Shown here in pieces: positions 20,611-31,694 of a stretch of DNA of 64,000 nt. Under the pieces are notes generated by a model. That model was given only the letters and a program-made list of their open reading frames with translations, did no database searches and was not told the DNA's origin. Source of the DNA: Emiliania huxleyi CCMP1516 (lineage: Eukaryota > Haptophyta > Isochrysidales > Noelaerhabdaceae); assembly GCF_000372725.1 (NCBI RefSeq), contig NW_005201102.1:197587-261586 (forward strand), given 5' to 3'. Numbering within the stretch: position 1 is the stretch's first letter; the number at the start of each line of letters is the position of its first letter. The translations under genes and the position numbers were made by a program.

Positions 20611-21584
20611 TCCTGGGGGAAGCAACCTTCTATGTCTATCTCATGCTTCATGACACGACACGCGGTGTGGTGGGAGCTGGTGGAGCTGTCAGCTGATCGA
20701 TCCAAGCGGGTGGGGAGTGGGGGGCATGGCTGGGCATGCAAGTCCGCCAGTCGGCCCGGCCTCTGACGTGGTGCTGCCGCTGCATTCCAGCATTCGCTGA
20801 AAAAGAGAGGTGCGACTTGATTGGAGGCACTGGAGGCGAGGCGAAGGGAGGTTGGGCCGGGCCGTGAGGGGCTGATGGCGCTGGCCAGCGCGGGGTGTGA
20901 GATGTCGTCGTCGTCGTATACTGCTGGCCCTCGCCCTCAGTTGCCAGCGAGGGCTGTGGGCTGCAGAATTGGCGTCTGTGGCGTCTGCGCAGGCTCTGCA
21001 GCGTGATGGCTGGCGGGACTGCGAGGCTGGCGGCAGCGGAAGGAGAGCTGGGCACGAGCCAGGAACAGGCTGGCCAGGTCCGCAGGTAGCTGCGCTCGGG
21101 CGAGGCGCGCGCGCGCATGGCAGGCCGAGCAGGCTCGGCATATGGTGAACCCCCGATGTCGCGATAGCGGTGCCGCTTTTCCCGCGATCATTTCGTCCGT
21201 CCAATCGAAAAGGAAGCTGGATCGCCCATGTTATGAGCCCTCGGGACGAAGAGAGGGGAGGCGGCCCCCCTCACTGCCTGCGGGGCGGCTCCGCCGCATG
21301 CTAGAGATAACCAGATAAGGCGTCCCGGTGTGAACGTGTTCCACCTCGGAGAGAGGAGCCGCCCTCCCTTCCTCCGGTCTCCGTGTCTGTCCCGCGCACA
21401 TTGTCATGGAAGGTTGAGCGCGCACATTGTAGCGACGTCATACTTAGTCCTTTTTACTGTTTACGATTCCCGACATGGTACCTCCGCGTGAGATGATCAT
21501 CGTGTGTATCTCTCTCCGTACACGGACTACAGTGTAGTGTTTTGACAAACTTCTCACCATGGCATACACATAATGTTACAGTAA
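20611..21584. other. Intergenic between convergent genes
   Basis: No coding sequence supported on either strand. It separates the thioesterase end and the threonine-synthase fusion end and presumably holds two 3' UTRs. No clear terminator seen. Confidence 0.6.
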
Positions 21585-24237
21585 TCACAACTTCGATGGC
21601 ACCGCCGGCTGCCGCGACAGCTCGGCGAGGCACAGCTCGGCGATCTTCACGTCCTGGATCGCGACGCCCGTCGAGTCGAAGACCACGAGCTCGGGGCGAC
21701 TGGGCTTCGAGCCGCGCCCCCACCCTCCCTCCGCGATGCACTCGCCGAGCTCCCTCGCCTCTTCCGGGTCGAAGCCCGCTGCGACGGCGTGCTGGAGCTC
21801 GCCCTTGTCGACGCACTGCGCCCGCGAGTCGACGACGACCAGGTCGGCCTCGATCAGCGCGCCCGCCTCGAGCTCTTGCTTGCCGGCCGAGTCCGCGCCG
21901 ATCGCGAGTACGACCACTGGCCGGCGCAGCCACGCCGTCCGGACGATGGCCGACCTCGCTGGCGTGACGGTGAGGACGATGCCCGCACCGCGGCACGCAG
22001 CCTCCGCCGACGGCGCTACCTCGGCCGCCCACCCCGCCGGCCCGCCGTCGAGCTCCGCCGCCAAGGCGCGCGCCTGCTCGGGTCGCCGCGACCACAGACG
22101 AACGGCGCGGCAAGGCGTGACCGCGGCGAGCATCCCCAGCTGGTACCGCGCCTGCACGCCGCATCCGATGACGGCGATGTGGTGCGGCTCCGCCGGCGCG
22201 AAGAGCGACGCGGCGAGCGCCCCGGCGGCGGCGGTGCGGAGCTCGGTCAACAGGCCGCCGTCGAGCAGCACGGCGAGCGGCGCGAAGGTGCGCTGCGAGA
22301 AGACGAGCACGAGGCCCGAGTTGTTGCCGCCGCCGCCGCTCGCCACCTTGGCGACGAAGACCTCGCCCCCCTCCTCGTAGGCCGACTTGATGCACGCCTG
22401 CCCGTCGCCCTTGCTGTCGCCCGAGAACCGTCCCAGCGGGGGCTGGCCCAGCGTCTGGATCGGAGGCACCGACACGCGGCCCTGCGAGTAGCTAGTGAAA
22501 CCCGCGGCCAGCGCGTCGAGGATTGCACGCGGCGCAACCCGCCCCATCGCCGCCGCAACCTCTCTCTCCGAGTAGACCCGAGGAGGCGGCGACACAGCCG
22601 CCGCCACCGCCGCCGCCGCCTCCGCCTCCACCGCCTCCCCCGCCGCCTCCGCCTCCACCGCCCGCTTGACCTCGCTCGCCCACGCCTCGAGCTTGAGCTG
22701 TCGGCTCGCCGCCTTCGGGTCGCGGAGCCGGCGGAACTTCTTCGGCTTGCGCTCGAGCGCCGCGACGCGCGGGTCGTTGCACACGGCTGCGGGTAGGCCG
22801 GCCGCCGCCACGGCCTCCTCAAACTTGGCGGGGTGCGCGGTCAGCACGCAGACGACCCGCCCGCCCTCGCACGCGGCGCGGACGGACTCGACGTGGTCGA
22901 GCGCGTGCACGCCTAGTCCCATACCTCCAGAGTACCGAATCCAGAGTGTAGGCTCAGTCCGGGGGGTGGTGCGGAGCGCGTGCACGCCGATGGCGGAGTG
23001 CGGGTCCAGCGCGTACCCGTCGGCTGCCCAAACCTCGCGCATCGTCTGCAGCGTCTGCGCGTCGCTCACGGCGCAGGAGACGAAGGTGTCCTGGACGGCG
23101 TGCAGCAGCGGCGGAGGCAGCGCGACGGCTCGGTCCGCCTCGAGCGTCGCCATGAGTGCGGCGACCGCCGTCGCGTCTCCGCCCGAGCAGAAGTAGAGGA
23201 GCCGCTCGACGTTGTACGCGAACTGGATGTCCATCGCCGGAGAGACAGTCTGCTGGTTTGCGCGCATCGACATGTCGCCCCTCGAGATGGTCCGATGCAC
23301 GACATCGTTGGAATTCGTCGCGCAGACGATCCTGCCGACCGCGCCGCCGAGCCGCTTGGCGAGCAGCCCGCCCGCGGCGTTGCCAAAGGCGCCGGTCGGG
23401 ACGACAAAGTGGACGGGCCGGTCGGAAGCGGGCGAGACCTGTTGGCACGCCCACAGGTAGTAGCCCGCCTGCACGAGCACGCGCGCCCAGTTGATCGAGT
23501 TGATCGAGCAGACGGAGTGGCGCCGCATGAAGGCCGCGTCTTCGAAGACGCGCTTGAGCGCCTCGGCCTGCTCGTCGGTGTCGCCCTCCGTGCGGTAGAC
23601 GAAGACGTTCGGGCTGTCCACGGTCACCATCTGCAGCTCCTGCACGCGCGACACGCGCCCCTCCGGATACAGGCAGAAGATGCGCACCTGATCTCGGGTG
23701 ATCTCGGGTGATCTCGGGTGATCTAGGGTGGCACCGCGGGTACAGGCAGAAGGAGCGCACCGCCTCGCAGCCTCGCACCGCCTCGATGGCGGCGGGGCCC
23801 GTGTCTCCGGACGTCTCGACCACGATGGTGGCGCGCTCGCCGCGCCCGCCGAGCACGTGGTTGAGCAGCCGCGCCACGACCTGCTGCCCGATGTCCTTGA
23901 AGGCGAGCGTCGGCCCGGCGCCCGTCTCGAGGAGCAGCCGCCGGCCCGCCCGCACCAGAGGCAGAGCTGGCTCGAGCCCGTTGTTGAACGAGAGGAAGGC
24001 GGCCGCGCAGATCTCCTCGCAGTCGGCGAGCGCGATGCCGGTGAAGGGCTCGAGCACGCGTGCCGTCACCTGCGCAAGCGTCATGCCCGGGTGTAGCCCG
24101 GCGATGTGGTTTGGCATCGTCGACAGTTCGGGCACGAAGAGGCCGCCGTCCGGCGCATAGGCGGAGAGCAAGATGTCGGAGAAGTCGAGGCCGTGCACGC
24201 CTCCGCGCGTGGACTGATAGCGGACCCGTGACGGCAT
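21585..24237 (-). CDS. Threonine synthase-like / ornithine cyclodeaminase-like fusion with C-terminal SKL
   Basis: Exons 24237-23761, 23687-22988, 22912-21585. The N-terminal half is a PLP-dependent threonine synthase (start MPSRVRYQSTRGG; GPTLAFKDIGQQV contains the PLP lysine; ETSGDTGPAAIEAVRG binds phosphate). After an Ala-rich linker, the C-terminal half is an ornithine cyclodeaminase/mu-crystallin family NAD(P) domain (HHIAVIGCGVQARYQLGML with the dinucleotide-binding glycines; VRTAWLRRPVVVLAIGADSA). The protein ends VPSKL, a classical PTS1, so a peroxisomal location is likely. The pairing of a PLP enzyme with an OCD-type dehydrogenase resembles the SbnA/SbnB logic of 2,3-diaminopropionate synthesis; a diamino-acid product is only inference. 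Both introns carry exon duplications. Confidence 0.85.
22913..22987 (-). other. Intron 2 of threonine synthase fusion, GC-AG, shared body
   Basis: The intron begins GCGTGCACGCGCTC, identical to the downstream exon start. The body (CGCACCACC...GACTGAGCC...GGATTCGGTACTCTGG...) is homologous to the helicase intron at 48984-49050. It is 75 bp without stops, so retention would insert 25 residues; splicing joins SAIGVHALDHVESV. Confidence 0.85.
23688..23760 (-). other. Intron 1 of threonine synthase fusion, GT-AG, exon duplication plus minisatellite
   Basis: On the coding strand the intron start repeats the downstream exon start with a few changes (GTGCGCTCCTTCTGCCTGTA versus GTGCGCATCTTCTGCCTGTA). 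The body is CCCGAGATCA repeated about four times. Splicing gives RGCEAVRIFCLYPEGR. Confidence 0.85.
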
Positions 24238-25081
24238 GGCGGCGGCGACGACGGAGGGGGAGGGCTTGGGGGCGGCACTCGGTGGCGCAAGCGCGACTTT
24301 TTTTGTGTGATTTGGGCTGCATAGTAAAATTCTTTTGCTGAGGCTAATATATTAAGAATTCTTTTTTATAATGAACTCGGGGGCACGGGACGCGGCACAA
24401 ACGGGGCACAAACGCCAGGCTAAAAAGACGGGGAGGCACGTAGTGACGCAGGGGAGTCTAGGCGACGGACGGCGGCGGGCGTCCTCCGACGCCGCGGCGA
24501 GCCTGAGCTCGGTCGCAATCTCTTCCGCCGCCGCGAGCTGCAGCGCGACTGACATGCGCTGGGCCTGCAGCGACAGCCACGACCGCGTCGACCAGCTCGC
24601 CTCGTCCTCGTGCTGCCGCTTCGAGAGCTTTTGCTGTGTTTATCTGAGAGCTGGTCTGGGCCAAAATCTGAGGCGAAACCGAGGAAAACCGGCAAAATAC
24701 CTGGGCCCAAACCAGCCTCAGACTCGGCTCAGAGCCCGTGAAATTGACGATTTTTGCGGAGTTTCATCGGGAAACTAGAGAGGAAACGAGAGGGTGCTGT
24801 AGAGAAACAAACACGGAAAGGAAACACGAGACGGGGTGAGCGAGGAAACATGGGTTCAGCCTAAGACAAACAATCGAAAGTGGTTGGTTGGCAGCGCGCG
24901 AGACGAGCTCAGCTATCGACGAATAGTGGGCGCACCCGTACGCGTACGTGCTATCCATGCCATCCGATGGGACGCGTTGAATTGCGCATAACCAGTCACG
25001 TGGAAGGAGAAGTGCGACGCAGCAAGGACGCACGTCGGCAAGGCGAGACTAACTTCAGCTCACGGGTGCTGGCAGTAACCA
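24238..25081. other. Upstream region of the threonine synthase fusion, no gene
   Basis: Holds AAAATTCTTTT and GAATTCTTTTTT at about 24330-24365, a poly-T stretch, and the dispersed repeat at 24368-24419. The rest shows no coding signature. Confidence 0.5.
24368..24419 (+). repeat. Dispersed ~55-bp repeat (partner of 13829-13884)
   Basis: Inverted near-copy of 13829-13884, beginning AATGAACTCGGGGGCACGGG. Unknown element. Confidence 0.85.
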
Positions 25082-25483
25082 TCAGGTCCGCACATGGGGC
25101 CCGCATTTGCGTCGAGTATTGGTGGGCGTCTTCCACCCCTCAACTGTGCCGTCAAGGGTGTCATCAATGTCTGCAGCCGCGATCTCTGTGCCAGCACTAG
25201 TATCAGGGATCATGGCCTCCAGCTTCACCTTCTCAACCTGGCTCGTTGGTTCCGCCCATAGGGTGTTAAGGCGCACGTGCTCCTGGTTCGTCAGTTGCGC
25301 ACTCTCCGCCGCGCTCACAGCCGTGACTTGACAGCGAATCTTTGCGTTGCCACCAACGACCACTTCATCGTTCTCCCACGTGAACACGGGCACCGTGTTT
25401 GGAGGATCTGTCGTCCCCGCTCTCGAGCTGTTCAGATCCCTCGACGGGTCTCCCGAATCGGGCCGGCCCTTCGTACACCCCAT
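25082..25483 (-). CDS. Possible small hydrophilic protein, unknown
   Basis: An open frame of 133 codons with balanced composition (NDEVVVGGNAKIRCQVTAVS, DIDDTLDGTVEGW) unlike the repetitive shadow frames around it. Further open frames on the same strand up to about 25800 also read as ordinary protein (RFLLRWDEFEVGTRALSDRN), so a multi-exon minus-strand gene opposite the CA tract is possible. No family recognised. Confidence 0.3.
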   Translation of the reverse strand: MGCTKGRPDSGDPSRDLNSSRAGTTDPPNTVPVFTWENDEVVVGGNAKIRCQVTAVSAAESAQLTNQEHVRLNTLWAEPTSQVEKVKLEAMIPDTSAGTEIAAADIDDTLDGTVEGWKTPTNTRRKCGPHVRT

Positions 25484-25808
25484 ACGACACTACTGGTCGC
25501 GGTACGAACCTATCCCCCACCCACTTGTTTGGCATGTCTCTCCCTCCATCCCCCATCCGTCGCAGCGAGGTGCGTGAAGGGCCGCGCTCTGTGCAGTGCG
25601 AGGCATATCCTGGCAACCTCCGCGTTGAGCTCACGGCCCTTCTCCGAGCCAAGCGGCTCTCTATCCTTGCCCATCATGACCTGCGTCCCGTTTCTGTCGG
25701 ACAGCGCCCGTGTCCCGACCTCAAACTCGTCCCACCGCAGCAGGAAGCGCGTAAGCGGATCCTCCTGGAGTTTGGCGTCTCTTACCCACGCGCCGTGCCA
25801 GTTTCTAT

Positions 25809-25811
<3 letters not shown>

Positions 25812-25896
<85 letters not shown>
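25812..25896. repeat. CA/GT microsatellite
   Basis: Uninterrupted CA dinucleotide tract, the second such array in the window. Confidence 0.97.
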
Positions 25897-25899
<3 letters not shown>

Positions 25900-26070
25900 C
25901 AGACACCACCACCAGATACACACTACTATCGACGTACGTATGCTAGTCGACCGCGTACGCCCTACTCCTCTCCACTTGACACCCTATCCAGTGCTCAAGT
26001 GCTCAAAAGTACGTTTACTGAAATTCATCGCCAAAAGCCGAGCATCGAGGTTGAGCGGAGATTCCGGGAG

Positions 26071-27905
26071 ATGGAATTGCCAACTTGGGTAATTCGGAGA
26101 CCGACTGAAGCCTGGCGCCACGACCTGCAGAGCTGCTATCTCTGCCGAATGCGCTCGTGGAGGGCGCTTCTGCTCTCGCTACCGCATTCGCTGGGCGACC
26201 ATGAGCCGCACGGCAGGACCGGAAGCGGGAAGCGACGCCGTTTGGTCACGCTCTGCGACGACACCTGTACGTTCACGAATCGCAAAGGGACGCAGGAGAG
26301 GGCGTCTGAACTACTGAACCCCGCCACACAGGATGGGACAGGAACGTGGGGCGAGTTTCTGGCGGCGGAGGGTATTCAGATAGAGCCCCTAATCTCCTAT
26401 TCCTATGGACCGAACCACGGAGAAGTTGCTCGCGAGAAACCTGCCCGACCTGTCAAGGATGGCTACTGCGACGACGGTGGTGCTGATGCCCTTTCTGCAA
26501 GCTGCGATTATGGCACGGACTGTGCGGATTGTGGACCTCGCGAATCCACCGAGTGGGTCGACTTATCGCCCCCAACGCCGCCCCTTCCGCCAACGCCACC
26601 CTTGCCGCCGTACAGCAGAGCGCAGGTCTGGAACTCGAACTTGTTCAGCATGGACGACGTCTTGTGCGGATCAGGGGAAGGGCACATGAGTGCTAAAGAT
26701 CAGCATGAGCCAGACGCATTCCTGCGCGAGTTAGAGATTGAGGCCTTCATGACGCTGCTCCAATACCCCCAATGGAAAAGGGAGGAGGGAAAGCAGCGGG
26801 CATTCGGAGGTGCTTTCGAGGAAAGGGAGCCCGACATCCTAAGCTTTGAGAGTGAATGTGCAAGGTTCTGCATTGAATACGCGGAGGCGCACGGATACGC
26901 CCGTGATGCCCCCTTCTGCTGCGAGTCGAACAAGATGGGAAACAGCGGAAGCAACTGGGACCCGCTCCAGCTCGTTACTGACAAGGCACGGGCGAAGTTC
27001 GCCGGTAAGGTCGGTGCGCCAGGGCCCGCAACCAACCCAGACGATGTCGGCGACGTCTATCGTTACAGGTCAGGGGCCCCAGATACGCGAGGAAGATGCG
27101 TCATCGGCAAAGCGGGGAGCACGAAGCGAACCTCGAACGAAAAAGTAGGCCCGGGCCATGACAACCGAGCCGTCAAGAGCGTTATTCTCACCCTCGACGA
27201 CGTGTACGCCGCCTTCCCATCGTACAATGCATATTGCACGAACGATTGCCTGCGCCTCAATCCCAACGCCAACACGGGCCCGACCGAGAACGCCTTAGAC
27301 GGCAGCAGAGGCAACGGCGTATGCGAAGACGGCGGCCCTGGGGACGAAACGAACTTCAAGGAGCGATACGGCTGGCCGCGCTGCCAATACGGGTCCGACT
27401 GCGCAGACTGCGGCCCGCGGCCCGGTCCCCCTTCCCCTCCCCGCAGCCTTGCCAGCAGCGACTCCCCGCCGCCACCGCTGCCACTGGCTACAGCTCCGCC
27501 ACCGGCGTCTATGCCCTCAGCGTCTTCACCACCCGCGTTTGCGTCGCCGCCCAGAGCTGATGCTAAGGCGCGTTGCGACGCTGCCTCTCTTGCATGCGCA
27601 AAGGCAGAGGCGGACACACTTGTCTCGGGTTTGAGTAGGTGCTCCAAGACCCCCACTTGTACTTTGCGTATGGCGGACGCGCTGACTTCCGCGGCCGCAA
27701 TGGCGCCTTCTACAGCTTCCTTTCCGCGCCGGGTCTAGCGGTCAACGTCAAGATTGAGGAGGCGCTTTTCACGCTTCACGACGGCGCGCTCACGGTCAAC
27801 GGCTCCTTCATCACCGAGGCGCATGTGCTGGCGCGAGGCATCGAAGATCGCCAAGTCAGCGCCTCCTTCTTCTCCAAGGAGCTCGACGAGCTCAACTCGG
27901 GCTAG
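26071..27905 (+). CDS. Secreted-type Cys-module protein with a conserved C-terminal block
   Basis: Carries two Notch-repeat-like Cys modules ending CDYGTDCADCGPR (~26460-26550) and CQYGSDCADCGPR (~27290-27420), each with a CDDGG or CEDGG lead. They are linked by Pro-rich spacers (PPTPPLPPTPPLPPY; PPSPPRS), a layout of algal extracellular proteins. The second half ends in another frame with QDPHLYFAYGGRADFRGRNG and TVNGSFITEAHVLARG, a block I recognise from haptophyte secreted proteins. GTG at 27639 directly follows an AG, so an intron acceptor is likely there; its donor is not located. The upstream start is uncertain: ATG 26071 is a conservative choice and no signal peptide is seen, so 5' exons are probably missing. 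The C-terminal block stops early at 27905. Confidence 0.55.
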
Positions 27906-28252
27906 GCGCTTTATCCACCCTATATTCTTCTCTCTATCCTCTGCCCGTGCCTTGGTCTTGTCGTTGTATAAATAAAATAAATAAAACGGACACACCAAAC
28001 AAGCAAAACAAATCTCTCTCTCTCTCTCCCAAACAAGGGGTGGGAGAAGGACAGGGTGGTCCCCACCTGCGCGAGCAGGATCTTGTAAGGACGATCAGGG
28101 ACATAGGGGAACGGGAGCGGGGAGCGCATCGCGACACGGAGGGGGGCTGGGCAGGGTTCACCCACACGACAGGGTCCCAGGGATTCCCCTCTTGGCGTTG
28201 TTTCTTTGCAAGTGAGTGAGAGTTGGGCTGTCTAAATTCTTTGCAAGCCGAA

Positions 28253-28735
28253 ATGCTCGCCCGGCCGACGAGGCCATGTTGCCGCGCCGCGCCGTACGCC
28301 GCTGCGCTCCTGTGCACGTCCGCGGGCCGCCGCCCTCCGAGAGGGAGGCACGACCCGACCGCGCGCCGGCCGACGAGCGTGTGCGACCCGTATGAGAACA
28401 ACGGCAAGCCGCTCTCGCAGGAGCAGTGCGCGAAGCTGCTGCCGAGCGTGAGCGACTCGTGGGCGCTCGTCGACGATGGCACGGCCCTCATGCGCGAGAT
28501 CGAGGTCGCCGACTTTGTGCAGGGCTCCAGGCTCGTCTCGACGCTCGCAGCAGTGGCCTTCAACAACAACCACTACCCAGTGCTGACGCTCGAGCGGCGG
28601 CTGAGCGAGAGGCGGCGCTGGCAGGAGCTGGTGGTGGTACGGTGCCAAACGACGGTGCTGGGTGGGCTCAGCTACCAAGACTTCACGCTCGCCATGCTGA
28701 TGGACGTCGAGCTTGGAAGGGATAGAGAGTGGTAA
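28253..28735 (+). CDS. Pterin-4a-carbinolamine dehydratase (PCD/DCoH-like), organelle-targeted
   Basis: 160 residues from ATG 28253. Residues ~35-155 follow the PCD fold order: LSQEQCAKLLPSV, SWALVDDGTALMREIEVADF, a conserved NNNHYPVLTLERR in place of the family's HHPE-type catalytic motif, VVVRCQTTVLGGLSYQDF, and the final LAMLMDVE helix. The family dehydrates 4a-hydroxytetrahydrobiopterin to recycle the pterin cofactor. The first ~35 residues are Arg/Ala/Pro-rich and hydroxylated, fitting a mitochondrial or plastid transit peptide. An AAATTCTTTGCAAG motif lies directly upstream (28233-28247). The catalytic HH is reduced to NH, so activity should be treated with caution. Confidence 0.7.
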   Translation: MLARPTRPCCRAAPYAAALLCTSAGRRPPRGRHDPTARRPTSVCDPYENNGKPLSQEQCAKLLPSVSDSWALVDDGTALMREIEVADFVQGSRLVSTLAAVAFNNNHYPVLTLERRLSERRRWQELVVVRCQTTVLGGLSYQDFTLAMLMDVELGRDREW

Positions 28736-29121
28736 AAGGTAAGGTGTAAGGCCCAAACGTCTCCACACACACAAAGTGAGGTGGGGCAAGGGGGGGCGAC
28801 CCTCGCATCTCCACGCCCGGACACGGGCAGGAGCCCCACGGCATTCAAAGTGCAAGCACCGGCCCGGTGCCGTGGGTGAGCAACCCGCAGCCACCCCACT
28901 CCCTCCCCCAAGCGCAGGGGCCGCGGGAGTCGGGAGAACGTCGTGCTGGCCTGCTGACGCACGCATTCCGCATCGACCCGACGCCCCACGCCGCATGCGA
29001 GATGCCGGAGATACGCCGTCCGGGACAAAAGTTATCAGAGTGCCAGTCAGTTAGTTGGACAGCTCGGAGCTCGCTTTGTCGGGCGGGCGAAACGGTCTCC
29101 GGACTCCAATCGACGTTTATC

Positions 29122-31690
29122 ATGCATGCTGGTGTCGAGCGGCTCGCGTCGGTGGGGCGGGCGCTCGACAAGGTCCAAACGGGACTGATGCTCGTCGACA
29201 CCGTGCTCAAGATCGGCGAGGGCGCCGGGCTGCCTCTTGTTCCGGTGGTGTGCGGCGCGGCTCGCGGCGTCCTTCAAGTCGTGCAAGAGTCGCGAACTGT
29301 GATCAGCGATGTGCTATCGGCTGCCCAGCGCACGATTGACGTCCTCGAGCTGCTGCAGCTCATGGCTAAAAACGTGAAACGCATGGACGCGACGAGCCGC
29401 GCGAGCGTCGAGGACCGGATGCGCGAGTTGCAGCGGCTGCTCGATGACGTACGCTCCGCAGTCGCTGCCTTTGGCAAGAAGGGCTGGCTGCGGCAAGCGC
29501 TCAAGAGGCGCAACGCCTTCTCACAGCTCGACTCGGAAATCACCAGCCAGCTCGACCTGCTGCTCAAGTTCTACAACCTCGCCCGCGACGCGGACATCCT
29601 CGACCGGCTGCAGGCGCGCGAGTACGCTGTGGAGGCGGAGGTGGAGCGGCAGGTGGCCGAGCGGAAGGCGCTGGGCGAGGCTGTCGACGCGGATGCGCTC
29701 GAGAAGGACTGCGAGGTCGTGCGCGGCGTTGCTGTCGCCTCAGGCGTGTCCGACGCCGAGTTCCAAGAGGAGTTGACGCGTGAGATGCGCGAGGGCTTTG
29801 CACAGCAGGGCCTCAAGCTCGATAAGATCATCGCGATGATGGCGACCCTCTCGGCAACGGGCATTGGCAACGCGGAGCCGGACCGCAGCTCACGGATGCC
29901 GCTCTACGCGTACGACCGCAAACCGGACGCGCCCGTCGGCCAGAAGGACAAGCTCGCTGCGCGGCTCGGAAAGGGCTCTTTCGGTGTCACCTACCGGATG
30001 CGCAAGGTTGCTGGGATCGATGCAAGGCTGTACGCGGTCAAGATGATCGAGTCGGAGGAGCTGGACAGCGCCGGCTTGGAGAAGGAGGCGCGTCTACTCT
30101 CGACGATCGAGCACGAGAACACGCTGCGCTTCTACGACGCCTTCTGGCACGACACCGACGACGGCCGCCTCTTCGTCATCGTCACGGAGCTGCTCACCGG
30201 CGGCTCCCTCTGCGATAAGATCGACACCGCGCCGCCGCCGCCCGAGGTTGCAGCGCTGATGCGGCAGGTCGCGTCCGGGCTCGCGTACATGCACTCGCTC
30301 AACCTGCATCACCGCGACCTCAAGCCGGCCAACGTGATGCTCGACTCGGCGGGCCGCGCAAAGATCATCGACTTCGGGCTCGCTTGCGTCGTCTTCGCCT
30401 CGCGCCGCTCGCGCACCAAGACCAAGGTGGGCACGGACGCGTATATGTCGCCCGAGAAGGCCGTCGGCAAGCGGTACGGGCCGGCGGACGACGTTTGGGC
30501 CGCCGGCTGCATCCTCGCCGAGCTTCTCCTCGGCCGCACGATCGGCAACGTAGCGCTCGACGCGGCAAAGCGGCAGCGCGCGATCGCCGAGGGCAAGTCC
30601 GCGAGCGAGCGGCTTGGCTCGTGGGTCGAGGGCTGTCTCCAGGAGAGCCCGGGGCGGCGGCCGGCGGCGGCGGTGCTGGAGCAGGGGCTGGCGTCGGGTG
30701 GCCCGGATGCGCACGAGGCGGAAGAGCGGCGTCTGCGTGAGGCAGCAGCGGCTGCAGCAGCGGCAGATGAGAAGGAGCGCGTGCGCCACGAGGCGTGGCG
30801 TGCGCCTGCAGGCGAGGAGTGGATATGTACAGTTTGCACGATGATCAACGCGGCGGCCAGCAAGGTGCTTGGACCTAGACGCTGGACACGGATCTTTGTA
30901 TTCCAACTGGGGCGCGTATCCGCTGTATCGGCCGTATCTACTGGGTTCACGCGGTGCTCCGAGTACACTGCACGACACCGCATCCCCACCCTCACATTGG
31001 TGTACCCCCTCACGTGAGGCGTGCGACGCTTGCGGTTCGCCCCGCGGACCTGCTGCGCCGTCTGGCAGCGCCAAAGAAGCGGGCGAAACGGGGGGCGAAA
31101 GCAGCTCCGACCTGTCCGAGGTGTCTTCCATTACGAGGGAGATTGTCTTGGAAAGGGGTCGCGAGAATGTCTTGGCGCGGAAAGGGGCTGACGGCATCAA
31201 CCGCATCAAAGTCAGCGCCGATGGAAAGGTGACCGAGACAAAGGAAACTACCAGCGGCCGCATCGTCAGCTTCGCGACTGGGAACGTGACACCAGAGGGC
31301 GATATCATCACCAATGTTACGCACTGCCCAAAGACGCACCAAATGGAAGAACGACGGACTGGGAGCTCGGGCAAGCCACGCTGCGACACGTGCGCGGTCA
31401 AGATTGAAAAGAACTCGCCATACCTCGTCTGCCGCGAGTGCGACTGGGTCGTCTGCAAAGGCTGCTACGGTCCCTTCGTCTGGTGTCAGCTCGCAAAGGT
31501 TGTCCAGATCAGCGAGGGCGAGTTTGCCATCAGCGAGGGCGATGGCACTCTGCCAGTTAAATCAATCGTCATGGATCACCGTGTCGGACGCGATGCCCCT
31601 CAACATCTGAGGGTCTGTGCGGCTCAAGCGCCGCAACGTTTGAAGGTCGAGAAGAAGCTGCTGCGTGTGACGACGACGCCTTGCTCGTAA
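29122..31690 (+). CDS. Protein kinase with N-terminal helical-bundle domain, RanBP2 zinc finger and C-terminal Cys-rich domain
   Basis: Two exons, 29122-30864 and 31019-31690, GT-AG intron of 154 bp. Residues 1-~160 are Leu/Val-rich amphipathic helices (LDKVQTGLMLVDTVLKIGEG, TIDVLELLQLMAKNVKRMD), like the MLKL/HeLo-type four-helix bundle, followed by a further helical linker. The kinase domain (~275-540) is complete: LGKGSFGVTY, YAVKMIES, HHRDLKPANVML, IDFGLA, SPEKAVG. After an Ala/Glu helix comes a RanBP2-type zinc finger; splicing creates CTVCTMINAAASKACDACG with the canonical C-x2-C-x10-C-x2-C spacing. The C-terminus has CDTC...CRECDWVVCKGCY, a further zinc-binding domain. Helical bundle plus kinase matches the architecture of MLKL-like cell-death effectors; that role is inference. 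Confidence 0.75.
30865..31018 (+). other. Kinase gene intron, GT-AG
   Basis: Excision joins NAAASK to ACDACGSPR and completes the RanBP2 zinc finger in frame. No clear exon duplication is seen, unlike most introns here. Confidence 0.8.
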
Positions 31691-31694
31691 CAGC

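Noticed and set aside
28878..29121. N-terminal extension of the kinase upstream of ATG 29122
   Set aside because: The frame is open, but the sequence is Pro/Gly-rich and compositionally unlike the helical domain; the ATG at 29122 starts the conserved part.
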